Source: Glandiceps talaboti (Eukaryota; Hemichordata; Enteropneusta; Spengelidae). From it: 64,000 nucleotides of DNA. This document shows positions 47,024 to 57,738 of this stretch, in pieces. The position numbers and the translations under genes are program-made. Within the stretch, counting starts at the first letter, position 1. Each line of letters begins with the position of its first letter. The notes beneath the pieces are model-generated. The model was not told where the DNA came from. It did no database searches and was given only the letters and a program-made list of their open reading frames with translations. The stretch is from positions 11,962,001 through 12,026,000 of the forward strand of contig NC_135566.1 in the NCBI RefSeq assembly GCF_964340395.1, in the 5' to 3' direction.

Positions 47024-47062
47024 ATGGACGTGTCGTCGACAGCACATGTTGGTCGAGGCGAG
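47024..47062 (+). CDS. Candidate first coding exon A (13 codons), partial gene
   Basis: ATG followed by DVSSTAHVGRGE and a strong donor GAG|GTAAGT at 47062/47063, in phase 0. In-frame sequence stays open through the exon. No downstream exon was recognised, so this could be a chance donor. It is head-to-head with ACAD10, about 1.2 kb away. Confidence 0.3.
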
Positions 47063-47704
47063 GTAAGTGAACTGTCCGTAGAATATTAAATTTCATCTTC
47101 TGTTTTGCTTAAAATGAACTGAAAGATATGATTTCGCTGATTTCTGTGACTCGTTCCGACATTTTGAATTATATTATAAGTTTAGAGTATTTCGTCATCG
47201 CCATGATGAGCTTCGTCGTTGATGGGGAGAGGGAGGGGGTAGTACTATGTGCCGTTGACGTTGCAGGAGAAAAATGATGATGAAACAAATTCTAGCATGT
47301 AAATATTGAAATCGTGTGAAAAGTAGAATGATAGAAGTCAGCTAGATCCTCTGCCTAGGGAAAGGGGGGTATTGTTTGTACACAAATAACTAGAAGTTGA
47401 GCAAAGTAGTATTAATAAAATTATCTTTCCCATGCAAATTGGGATAATCTGCAAAATCCCTACCCACCTCAGAAAATACCAAGCTTCTCAAAAACCTATC
47501 ACTTGCAATTATAACAGCCATGAATTAACATTACATGTATATGCAGCGTGACATTTTGTCTCTGAATGGTCTTCTATGTCTTTGTTTCTACCCTACTATA
47601 TATACTAGTATTCATAAACATTGCATTGTACATACACTCATATATGTCTTATAATGCTATATTTCAATATTTCAAACGTGCACAAGCTGCAATTCAGTGT
47701 ATAC

Positions 47705-47778
47705 TATTTATAGGGAAGCTTTAGACGTAGTAGGTATTCAGGTGTTTACCTAATACATCTAAAGCTTGTCTATAAATA
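47705..47778. repeat. 74-bp foldback with ~32-bp arms
   Basis: TATTTATAGGGAAGCTTTAG is near-complementary to CTAAAGCTTGTCTATAAATA. The arms continue through TAGTAGGTA / TACCTAATA around a ~10-bp loop. MITE-like or RNA hairpin. Confidence 0.85.
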
Positions 47779-47861
47779 CCTTGATAAAGAGTTTTCATTC
47801 GAAACGCCGGATTTTACATCTATTTATTCGGACTGTCTCACAAGTTCCATATGCATTTTTA

Positions 47862-48165
47862 TGTTTGTATGTATGTATGTATGTATGTATGTATGTATGT
47901 ATGTATGTATGTATGTATGTATGTATGTATGTATGTATGTATGTATGTATGTATGTATGTATGTATGTATGTATGTATGTATGTATCATGTATGTATGTA
48001 TGTATGTATGTATGTATGTATGTATGTATGTATGTATGTATGTGTGTATGTGTGTGTGTGTGTACATGTATGTATGTATGTATGTATGTATGTATGTATG
48101 TATGTATGTATGTATGTATGTATGTATGTATGTATGTATGTATGTATGTATGTATGCATGCATGC
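47862..48165. repeat. (TGTA)n microsatellite
   Basis: About 300 bp of TATG units with one ATGTATCATG interruption and a short TG stretch near 48050. Confidence 0.97.
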
Positions 48166-48635
48166 TATTAGCTATTGAATGGACGTTTGTTGAATTGTAC
48201 TCACAGTGGTAGGGTGGCGTTTCTGATGACTTCCATGACCGACCATGCAGTATACATTTTTGGGGGACATTCAGTCATTTACACTTTGTTGATTAGAGTG
48301 ATCACATGGCACCGGTATCACCCACTTGCGTAATTTCCCACTTCGAACAATACTATAGTTTCAGTTTGTGTGTATCCATAGACCCTTCACCAGAGGGCCT
48401 ATGGTCTATCTTGTGTGTGCTTTCCGCAGTAGTAATTCAGAGAGAAGATAAGAAAGGAGATATAAGGTGACTGACAGCATGGATAGAGACAAGATGCGAA
48501 TAGTTACAAACTGTATGTTGAATGCATAGGCTTTCGTAAGCTAATATGTCTAGTCTCTTTGACTGTACTTTTCAGTCATCTGCCGGATAAAGTACAGCAG
48601 TTGTCTGATTCACTCATGCAACGAAAACTAAGCCT

Positions 48636-48835
48636 GCCCAGTAACTAGAACCTCGGGGTCCATGCTATAAAAACCTCAGTAACTAGGGACGATTCAGGGT
48701 CACACGCTACAAAAACCAAACCAGTAACTAGGGATGCCTTGGGGTCCCATGCTACGAAAACCTAGCTAGTAACTCATGAGCAGGACGCCTCGGGGTCCCA
48801 CGCTACGAAAACCTAGCTAGTAACTAGGGACGCTC
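48636..48835. repeat. ~50-65-bp tandem repeat, four units
   Basis: CAGTAACTAGGGA..., then GGGGTCCCATGCTACGAAAACC and its variants, recur at ~48640, 48677, 48731 and 48797. The units have CTAGCTAG junctions and self-complementary GGGGTCCC. Confidence 0.85.
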
Positions 48836-49875
48836 AAACACAACTCTGTTTCTGAGTAGAGATTGACGTGATTTACAAAGGTTTCACCCAATGAATTCTA
48901 GCGTAATGTACATAACTTGGGACTTGTAAGAGCTAACATAGTGACCATGATGTGATCATGTTTGTTTAATAAACAACGAAAAACACTACATTCTGACATA
49001 CGCATCCGACGACTACTGAAGTTTAATATAAGATCAGTCTTACAGAATTTTTTAAATAATTTATTCTCTATATTCTATAAGCTTGTTGTTTTTACTAATT
49101 CAAGAAAAGATGTACACTAAATTATTGGTCGCCAAGAGCCAAGAATAAATGTAAAGTTACGACATATATTCCCCTCTCTAACATTCACGTCAGAGCGCTC
49201 CCTTACTTACAGGCGAAACCATTTTTTTAATCTGAAGGGATGTTTGAATCAAAATGAGACAGTGCGATCGACGGACGTGAGGTACCGTACACTGGTCTGC
49301 GTTGATAATGATGCGTATCTGTTCGTGCGAAGTTAATAATTAGAGGTAGGCGTCCGGGGAATTGGTATACACACATACGTGCATCATTGATATCGACAGA
49401 GTTGGAACAGATAAGTATTCTGATCACACTGCCTTCGTCAAATTGCCCCGAGCTGTAGTCGGAGTGGTTACGGCTTTCAGTGATACGGGTCAGTGTAAGC
49501 GATACATACATCGAGTGCATCAAGGCGGAAAGTTTGCCTGCTATATAGAGTGAATGGTTGAAGCAGAGATGTTGTACATATTCATTCTGATAGTCGCACA
49601 ATAACGGAATTAACGACAGCGTCTCCTACAACAGTATTTTCCTGTTTTTTCTGTCTTCAGGAACCACTGTTGATCTGGGAAAAGGCATTTTTTTTTGTTG
49701 GCCAGGTTCCCTGCACGTATTTGCATTGCGAAGGGAGGCATTTGTTGTGGATTGGACCGCATTATTCGAAGTCCACACATTGCGTTGTGTTGTGTTGGAT
49801 TCACTGCTGACGAACACTTAATTGACTTTGCTCTGGATAAACAACGTGAAAACGTAAGCTGCGACAGGCGCAACG

Positions 49876-49948
49876 ATGGATGGGTTCAGCTGCCGAACAG
49901 GTCGATTTATTCTCTGTGTTTTTGTCATTTTGGTGTTCACTATTTTCG
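49876..49948 (+). CDS. Candidate first coding exon B encoding a hydrophobic signal-like segment, partial gene
   Basis: ATG at 49876 gives MDGFSCRTGRFILCVFVILV then FTIF and a split Gly codon at donor G|GTAAGT (49948/49949). One basic/polar n-region plus a ~14-residue hydrophobic core looks like a signal peptide or signal anchor. No downstream exon is recognised before 64000, so if real the first intron exceeds 14 kb or the following exons are unrecognised. No gene family can be named. Confidence 0.4.
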
Positions 49949-50477
49949 GTAAGTAACTAAACTGGTGATATTTTAATCGAATAACGTGCACTCACAACTT
50001 AAAGAACACGGAAGTGAAATTTTAAACATTTTTAGAAAAAAAAAAGATTACAACGAATAGATGTTATGGAAGACTCGTACCACCAGCTGAAATAATTGTA
50101 GCGTTATTCTTGAGTGCAAAACCCGAACGATGGAAGCTCAAATGCACAAAATAACGCTCCAGTTATTGCAGCTACACTAGTACGTGAAATAACTACATTT
50201 GACCAGTATAAATCTACCATACGATTATGAAGTATGGTCAATAACATATAACTGCCCACCCGTCTATGTTTATGTTCAGGTTTAATGTTTCTTACCGTTC
50301 GTCCAAATACTCATTGTAAATCTGTGATGTTTTCACTGTGTGATATTAACCAGATCACACATAACAAGATGTATGTGTCATTTTAAGTATAACATGTACA
50401 ACAGATAGGTTCACATATCCATTCTCTCCAGCTACAATATTTCTTCCCAGTTTTACATAAAATAATATACTGTACAA

Positions 50478-50635
50478 CGCCGTTGCCGCAAAGACGTCTA
50501 GATGGCGACGGAGAAGCCGTTGCCGCAAAGACGTATGGCGATAGGAAAGCCGTTACCGCAAAGATGTCTAGCTGTCGACGGAGAAACCGTTGCCGCAAAG
50601 ACGTCTGGCGATTGAAAACCCGTTGCCGCGACAAG
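50478..50635. repeat. Alternating 37/33-bp tandem repeat (70-bp period), GC-rich
   Basis: CCGTTGCCGCAAAGACGT starts units at 50480, 50517, 50550, 50587 and a last one at 50620, so spacing alternates 37, 33, 37, 33. The longer units carry CTAGATGGCGACGGAGAAG and the shorter ATGGCGATAGGAAAG. CpG-rich in an AT-rich neighbourhood. Confidence 0.9.
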
Positions 50636-51689
50636 ACACGGTGGATTTACGCCGATGGATACCCTATGCTATGTTTAATCACTTCAGGGTTTTAATGAGT
50701 AAAAAACCAAAGCAATTGAACTCGTTTTAACGAGCTATCCATCCAGTATAGACAGTCTTCGAGTTCACTCTCTACTTCATTTTGTCGTCATCAGACGCGA
50801 AAACCATGTACACAAACATTAACCAGGACAAAAACAAGACATTTCTGTGGATAGGCACTCTTCTAAATTGTACATTAATTAACCTAACCTAAAATCATCA
50901 ATTAGCAAACACTTTAAAATGAGTAGATCTATATAAGATTAATAGCCTTGATTTATTATTAATTCCATGATTAGGTATCATATAGGGTCTGATGTCAGTT
51001 TGCATGTGAAAGACATATGAAAAAAATATCAACTTTCGGTTATTGAAATTTATCTCTAAAACAGTTGTTTTGGGACACTCACATTAGTTGTATACATTCT
51101 AAAACAAATATGATGGTCGTCATTTAATGATCAAAACTCGACACTAGATCTGCTTGTGTGTTATACATATGACTTAGTTGTAAAAACTATGCCAGGCGCG
51201 GAATAAATTCGAAATTGGACTCGACAGCGCATGGACTGTTTCAAAACACTAATTTATTGTTTAAAAGGTTGACCTTACATGCAGACGTATTGGAAAGTAC
51301 AGCAGTGTCTGTGAGGTTTGTGGTTAATTTTCACCAGTAAAAAGAGGTGACAAATCATTAAAGAGTCTACTTCGTCATGGTTTTAGTATGAGCAGCACGT
51401 ATGTATACAGGCTTAGTTGTACGTTGCCTCGCTGACATAGATTGTCTACATCACGATGACTGCAAAAATGGAGCGAAAACAGACGAGTAAAAAATAACCT
51501 TCCGCATGCTCTGAATCCTACAATTTGACGTATTAAATTATTCTGATAACATTGGGAGTTCACATTGACAACGGATGTACCGTATCACAATTACCAGCCG
51601 AACACATGTGTTGGAACAGGTGTTACGATATAGAACACAGAATCAAAACAGTGTACAAATCATATACCGAGTAAACTATATATATAGAT

Positions 51690-51785
51690 GGATGGATAGA
51701 TAGATAGATAGATGGATGGATGGATGGGTGGATGGATGGACGGACGGATGGATGGATGGATGGATGGATGGAAGGACGGACGTGC
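51690..51785. repeat. (GGAT)n / (GATA)n microsatellite
   Basis: Tetranucleotide array with GGAC interruptions. Confidence 0.95.
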
Positions 51786-51825
51786 GGATTTCTGTGTACA
51801 TTTGACGTCCTTTTGTTGTTATATT

Positions 51826-51826
51826 G

Positions 51827-51897
<71 letters not shown>

Positions 51898-52050
51898 TGT
51901 TGATTGATTGATTTGATTGATTGCTTCGTTCGTTCGTTCGTTCATTCATTTATTCATTCATTCATTCATTCATTTATTCATTCAGTCATCTATCCATCCA
52001 TCCGTCCGTCCATTCATTCATCAAATCAATCTTTCACTCACTCATTCATT
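51826..52050. repeat. (GATT)n followed by (TTCA)n microsatellites
   Basis: GATT units to ~51925, then TTCG/TTCA/TCCA units. GATT and the complement-like ATTC tracts lie head to head. Confidence 0.95.
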
Positions 52051-53253
52051 AATAGGTGGATGGTTTGGTTGATACATTTCATTGGTCAAACGTTAGTATA
52101 ATGCAATGTTAACAGCTATATGTATTTATATACCCGTAACTGTAGAAATTTACTTGGAAGAAACCATTAAACAAGAGTAACCTTAGTTCGAACCGGAATA
52201 CGCAGGAGTGCGTCATCTGATGAATTGAGCAAACAAAAATGAAGAAAGATAAGTTCTTTGTTCAGTACCTAACAATGTTCCCCGGGGGTGAAGACATCGT
52301 AGATTTCAGTGACACCCCGGGGTTGATTTGAGTGACACTAACCCCCCTGGTCACGACATTGTAGTGATAAAGGGCTTTACAGTATAATGACATGTCATAA
52401 CTAACGTACTGGAGCCCAATCAAGTGTTAAATGAATATGTGTGATTTCACTTGAAATAATCTAATACTGTCAAAATGGCAGTTTCCTTGATTAATTTCGA
52501 CGTAATACTTGGCGGGCCAAGATATTGATCCGTTAAATTTCTGCTTATCATAGTTGACGAGAGAGCAGGTTTCAAATCAAGTAAGAGTAACAAAGAACAC
52601 GAACAATATACCCTTTAATTTAGTGGACATCCAAGTCCTTATTAACACGAAATGCCTCAAAATATCAATAATTGGAAAGACTTTGTATTCTGTAACTCTT
52701 AAAATTAAGGTCAAAGGTGAAACTGGGTTTATAACTGACAGAAGAATCATCGGTTCAGTTTGTAATCTTATTAACAATTATTCACAAATTCACTTTATAT
52801 TAAAAGCAATGCATGCACCTTCTGGGAGACATCTATAGATTTTACCCTGTAACAGCAGAGTCCTGCCATGTAACGTGTAAAGTTCATTATGTGTACTAGT
52901 AATAGTATAAAGACAGGCTGAAACAAGTATTGGTCACAAAGATGAACTCGTTTTAGAATTAGGAACAAACTATTTTGCTGGGGAATATTTAAATATATTA
53001 AAATATTTTAAATAAAATTTATGATTTCAGAATGTTTTTCAGTCCGAAGCTTGTGCTTAAGGAAATGAAAGGAAAAAGGTCCTGCTTTTGTGGTTTGTGT
53101 GTGTAAATAAACCACCTTGCTTGTATAATGCAGTAGTTAGTGCTTTGTTTTCATCTATAATTCCAAATGATGTACATGTGCGTGAACTCAATGGGCACAC
53201 CTGTGATTAAACTGAGTCGTTGTTTCGTGGCTTGCCATAACTTTTCAATAGAC

Positions 53254-53311
53254 GTATGTATGTATGTATGTATGTATGTATGTATGTATGTATGTATGTA
53301 TGTATGTATGT
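53254..53311. repeat. (TATG)n microsatellite
   Basis: About 14 TATG units. Confidence 0.95.
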
Positions 53312-54654
53312 CTGACATATGTACATGTACTTGGTTTTGATCTATAGAAAGATAAGTTGTATAGTTTGCAAAGCTTCACCATCCCCATCAGAATAGTGTG
53401 TTCGTAATTCTAGAATGAGTTTACAGTACTGAAGGACTGTAATTAAGAAGGCTTGATTTGACATGTAGGGGTAACACCGACTAAATCAATTGTCGTAGCT
53501 ACAAGTACTTTCAATCAAGTCAAGCATTTTATTGGATGTCGACACTTAATGTCAATATGGTACTTCAGACTGATATTCAAGCGACAAACCAAACCGATAT
53601 TCTGTAATAGCCTAGGCCATTTAAAAGTAACATATTTATCTACCGATGTAAGGCTATCACTTTTTCCTTGAAGATGACACCTTGAGAAAATATCAAGTTG
53701 AAGCGATTTCTAGGTCATGACCTGTAGTAACTATGTACCAGTGTGAATTGTCTAGCTTTGCAGATACTCACAGCTGCCCATGTTCTGAATAACTGTGATG
53801 CTTCTTATGATATCAGAGCCGATGTCGCCATATATGTTCTCTATGGACCAGTGTCACTCTCGTGTCGTCATAGGAAACTATGCCTCTTCCTATTAATGTT
53901 ATACCCTTGATATCGCCCATTTCATGTTAGCGTTCACTGGCTCTGTTTGATAACTAGTAAGAAAATGCACAAGCTACACTTTAAGATAGCAAAATTGTGT
54001 GAATATAGTTTCTTGCAACATTTTGCCTAAATCAAACGAACTTACCAGCTACTAGCTATATATCCAGACTTCAGACATCAAAACATTGGGGCCCATGTGT
54101 CTGTGTCTAGTTACAGTACGTTTATTTCATTTATACAAATGTAGCAAGACATTGCGATCTTGCTCTTGTTAGTGTAGAATGTGCAAATTCTTTCTGCGTG
54201 GTTGTATCAAACAGTGCCAGTGAACGGTAGCATGAAAAGGGCAGTATCGGTGAGTAGACAAAACTGACTTCGAGATCCAGCGGAACATGCCGCTGGTGAT
54301 GAAGTACGGATACGTATAGATGTTATGATATATATACATGTCGTTTATATGAAGGACACTCAGTTAGTACGTGTCATGTAGTGTAAAACATACTCTTGAT
54401 TCATCGCGTGATAGCTCCATTTTCACTGTCGGTATAAATGTCAATGTTCGAAAAACCTTGACAAAGGATATGGATTTCCTGCCTGAATCAGAAAGTCAAA
54501 TTGATGTGTTCTTGTGAATTGAATATTGTATTGTAGGAAAGTATGATTGGTTATCATTTACAATGCATCATTAGGGAAATCTCCAAAAACTATCCTCGTC
54601 TCCAGACTACTCTTTAATATGACTATGATAACGGCGATATAGACAGTGGTTATG

Positions 54655-54772
54655 TTTCTAGTGGTGTTGTTGCTGGTAGTGGTGGTGTTAATGGTGGTGA
54701 TGGTTGTGGTGGTAGTGGTGATGGTGGTTGTGTTGTTATTATTGTCAGTGTATTGTTACTGTTATTATTATT

Positions 54773-54835
<63 letters not shown>

Positions 54836-55100
54836 GGTGGTGGTGGTGACGACGATGACGTCAGCGTTGGTGGTAGTGGTGGTGGTGGTTACTTAGGTCC
54901 AGGACTTAGGTACTTAAACAAGTTGTTCTCATCATCTGAATAAAGCCATGATGATGATGATGATGATTTCGATAGTCTTTCTGGTGGTTCTGAGTGCAAT
55001 CGTCGTTGTGCTAGTGGTGATTGCGGTGGTCGTTGTGGTGGTTCTGAGTGCGATGGTCGTTGTGCTAGTGGTGATTGCGGTGGTCGTTGTGGTGGTGGTT
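54655..55100. repeat. GTT/GGT/GAT trinucleotide-rich tract with a ~60-bp duplication
   Basis: 54655-54890 mixes GTG, GTT, GAT and GGT repeats. The block GTGGTTCTGAGTGCAATCGT and TGTGCTAGTGGTGATTGCGG is repeated at ~54982 and ~55038 (56-bp spacing). The Val/Asp/Gly-rich frames here look like low-complexity artefacts. Confidence 0.85.
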
Positions 55101-55730
55101 TGAATGGGATGATGATTATTACTTAATACTTAACATCATTTTTCTGAACAACTCTTAATTGGTTGCTAAATTAACTCTGAAATTTGTAATATATTGATTT
55201 ACGTAAACTATATACAGTGATTGTAAAAGTACTGTTTCGCCATAGCAACAGTTTAGTTTCTAACTAGTGTAATTGTCCCCACCCTTTCACTTTCTACCTC
55301 TATGCTGTTGTCGACTGTTCAAATTAATCCAACTAAATTAAATTCTAGTTGTATTGCAGTATCAATATAATGTGAAGGACAAAAACCTCCAATCATATAT
55401 ATGCTTTAGGCAATTAATTAAAAGTTCCCTGTTGTCATCGATAGATCCGCTTCAAACTCATTCAAATGTTGCTAGATATGTCACGGGTTGATGTCGAAAT
55501 ACGCCACTTGAGGCTGCGTAAGTCACACGCTTTGGGGCAATTTACTTCAGTACATGCTATATGCACGTACTTCGACTCACAGCACTTCAAATGTGGATTA
55601 ACCACTAGTTCCAATTGTCTGACAACCGTTGAGAAATAGTTTTACATCGAAACTGAGTAGTTGAAGCGAACACAGTAGCCGAAGAGTTTGGCAGTTAAGT
55701 TTGTAGATCGACAGAATCCCTTTCACTTGT

Positions 55731-55872
<142 letters not shown>

Positions 55873-56170
55873 ATTTCGTTAGTAGTATTAGATGACCAGA
55901 GTGTAGTCATGAAGTAATAAAGAAAGTTTTGTTAAAAGAAATGTTGCAAGTAAAATGTAGTTTACAGCATATAATAGCCACTTTCTAAACTTGGTGAGAA
56001 TTTATCATACATGTATAAATTTACCAAAAGAGGTTTGCAAGCAGGAAATTTCGTTTTCCAGAATAAAGACACTGTAGTAAAAACTTGTTCTTTATAGTCT
56101 CGGATTCAAAGTTGGCGCCAGTAAAGTCAAATCATGCCAATATATTTGTCGTAAAAGCGCAGTTTGAAAC

Positions 56171-56176
<6 letters not shown>

Positions 56177-56239
<63 letters not shown>

Positions 56240-56342
56240 ACACACACACATAGACACACACACATATACATACATACATACATACATACATACATACATA
56301 CATACATACATACATACATACATACATACACACATACACATA
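56177..56342. repeat. (CA)n / (CATA)n compound microsatellite
   Basis: Dinucleotide array passing into TACA tetranucleotides. Confidence 0.97.
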
Positions 56343-57357
56343 TAATATACGATATCTCAATATTACACACATATCATAACACACAGACATACACATCAGT
56401 TGCAGCCGATTTATTTGTTGCAGCAAAATTCCTTTCGTTGCGATTCCACAATAAACTAGTATACACGCATTCTTAAAGCTTTGTTTACTGTTTTAACATT
56501 TATTCAGAAGTTAAATATTGACACGTTGAAACCAGACCGTACCAGGGGAGTTATCCCTGACCATTATTTACTGGATTCCTATCAGATCCTGGGTATATCT
56601 GTTAAAAGCAGATACCGTCATTGTAAAGTCAAATGACGTGGTTACAATGATAGACAAGAAGATAATATCCCTCCAAGATGATGATATGATATCACAAGAT
56701 ATTAACCTTTGATCTTAGCTACTGTTTATAGCTTCTGGTGGTCGTTAGATTACTTCATATAAATCAATGATATGCCTGAAGAGATTTTTATAATAATATT
56801 CAAAAACTGTAAAACAAGAGCATGAATTTATACAGAAGATTTATTTCGTTAGTGAATACAAACTTCGAATATTAAGCATACATGAAAATTTCTTTTTCAA
56901 AATGTTGAAGAAAAGCATTTTTTCCCTGATCGATGGTATTAGTTTGTAAATGTGAAATATTTACATTAATACACATATACATACAATATACATTAATATT
57001 TTTCATTAGTAAATATTGTGTAGTTAAATGAAGGTATGGTTTAAAAAATTAAATTCATTACTTACGTGTTGAAAATCCAATTCAAAATTCAAAAAATAAC
57101 AATTATGTAACAATGAGAACGAATTGATTATGTGACACTGCGAGAAGGTCAATTTAAATTAATTAAAATGATAATTAATCAGTATTACTTGAAATAATAG
57201 CCTCTTTAAGTTGAAGTTGGTATGAATATTACACATGTATTAATTTCATTAATTTTGATAATATCTGCACTTAGTTTTATTTACATGTATATATGAATAT
57301 AATTAATATACATTTATAAATATGAATTTAATTCATCATAATACCACGGACCACTCT

Positions 57358-57738
57358 AACATATGACCATATATAGACTAAAACATGTAATCATATATAA
57401 ACTGGAACACGTGACCATACATAGACCAAAACACGTGACCATGTATAGACTGAAACACGTGACCACATAAAGACCAAAACACGTGACCATACATAGACTG
57501 AAACACGTGACAATATATAGACTAATACATGTGACCATATATAGACCGAAACATGAGATAATATATAAACTGAAACACGTGGCCATATATAGACTACAAC
57601 ATCACGTGACTATATATAGACTGAAACACGTGACCATATATAGCCCGAAACACGTGACCATATATAGACTGCAACATGTGACCATATTTAGATTGAAACA
57701 CGTGACCGTATATAAACTGAAACATATGACTATATATA
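57358..57738. repeat. 24-bp minisatellite with ten CACGTG E-boxes
   Basis: Units of ACACGTGACCATATATAGAC + TGAA repeat about 16 times. CACGTG is intact at ~57408, 57431, 57455, 57479, 57504, 57576, 57603, 57627, 57651 and 57699; other units are CATGTG or CATGAG. A 24-bp period keeps one frame open on each strand (an MVTCFSLY-type 8-residue period), which is an artefact. Confidence 0.95.

Larger units (their letters stand above)
47063..49875. other. Possible intron or intergenic DNA
   Basis: Contains the foldback at 47705-47778, the (TGTA)n tract at 47862-48160 and the ~50-bp tandem repeat at 48636-48835. No protein family recognised. Confidence 0.5.

Noticed and set aside
49227-49601. 124-codon minus-strand frame
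   Set aside because: Unrecognised composition, no supporting context; treated as chance.
54728-54943. Val/Asp/Gly-rich + strand frame
   Set aside because: Trinucleotide repeat translation without other coding evidence.
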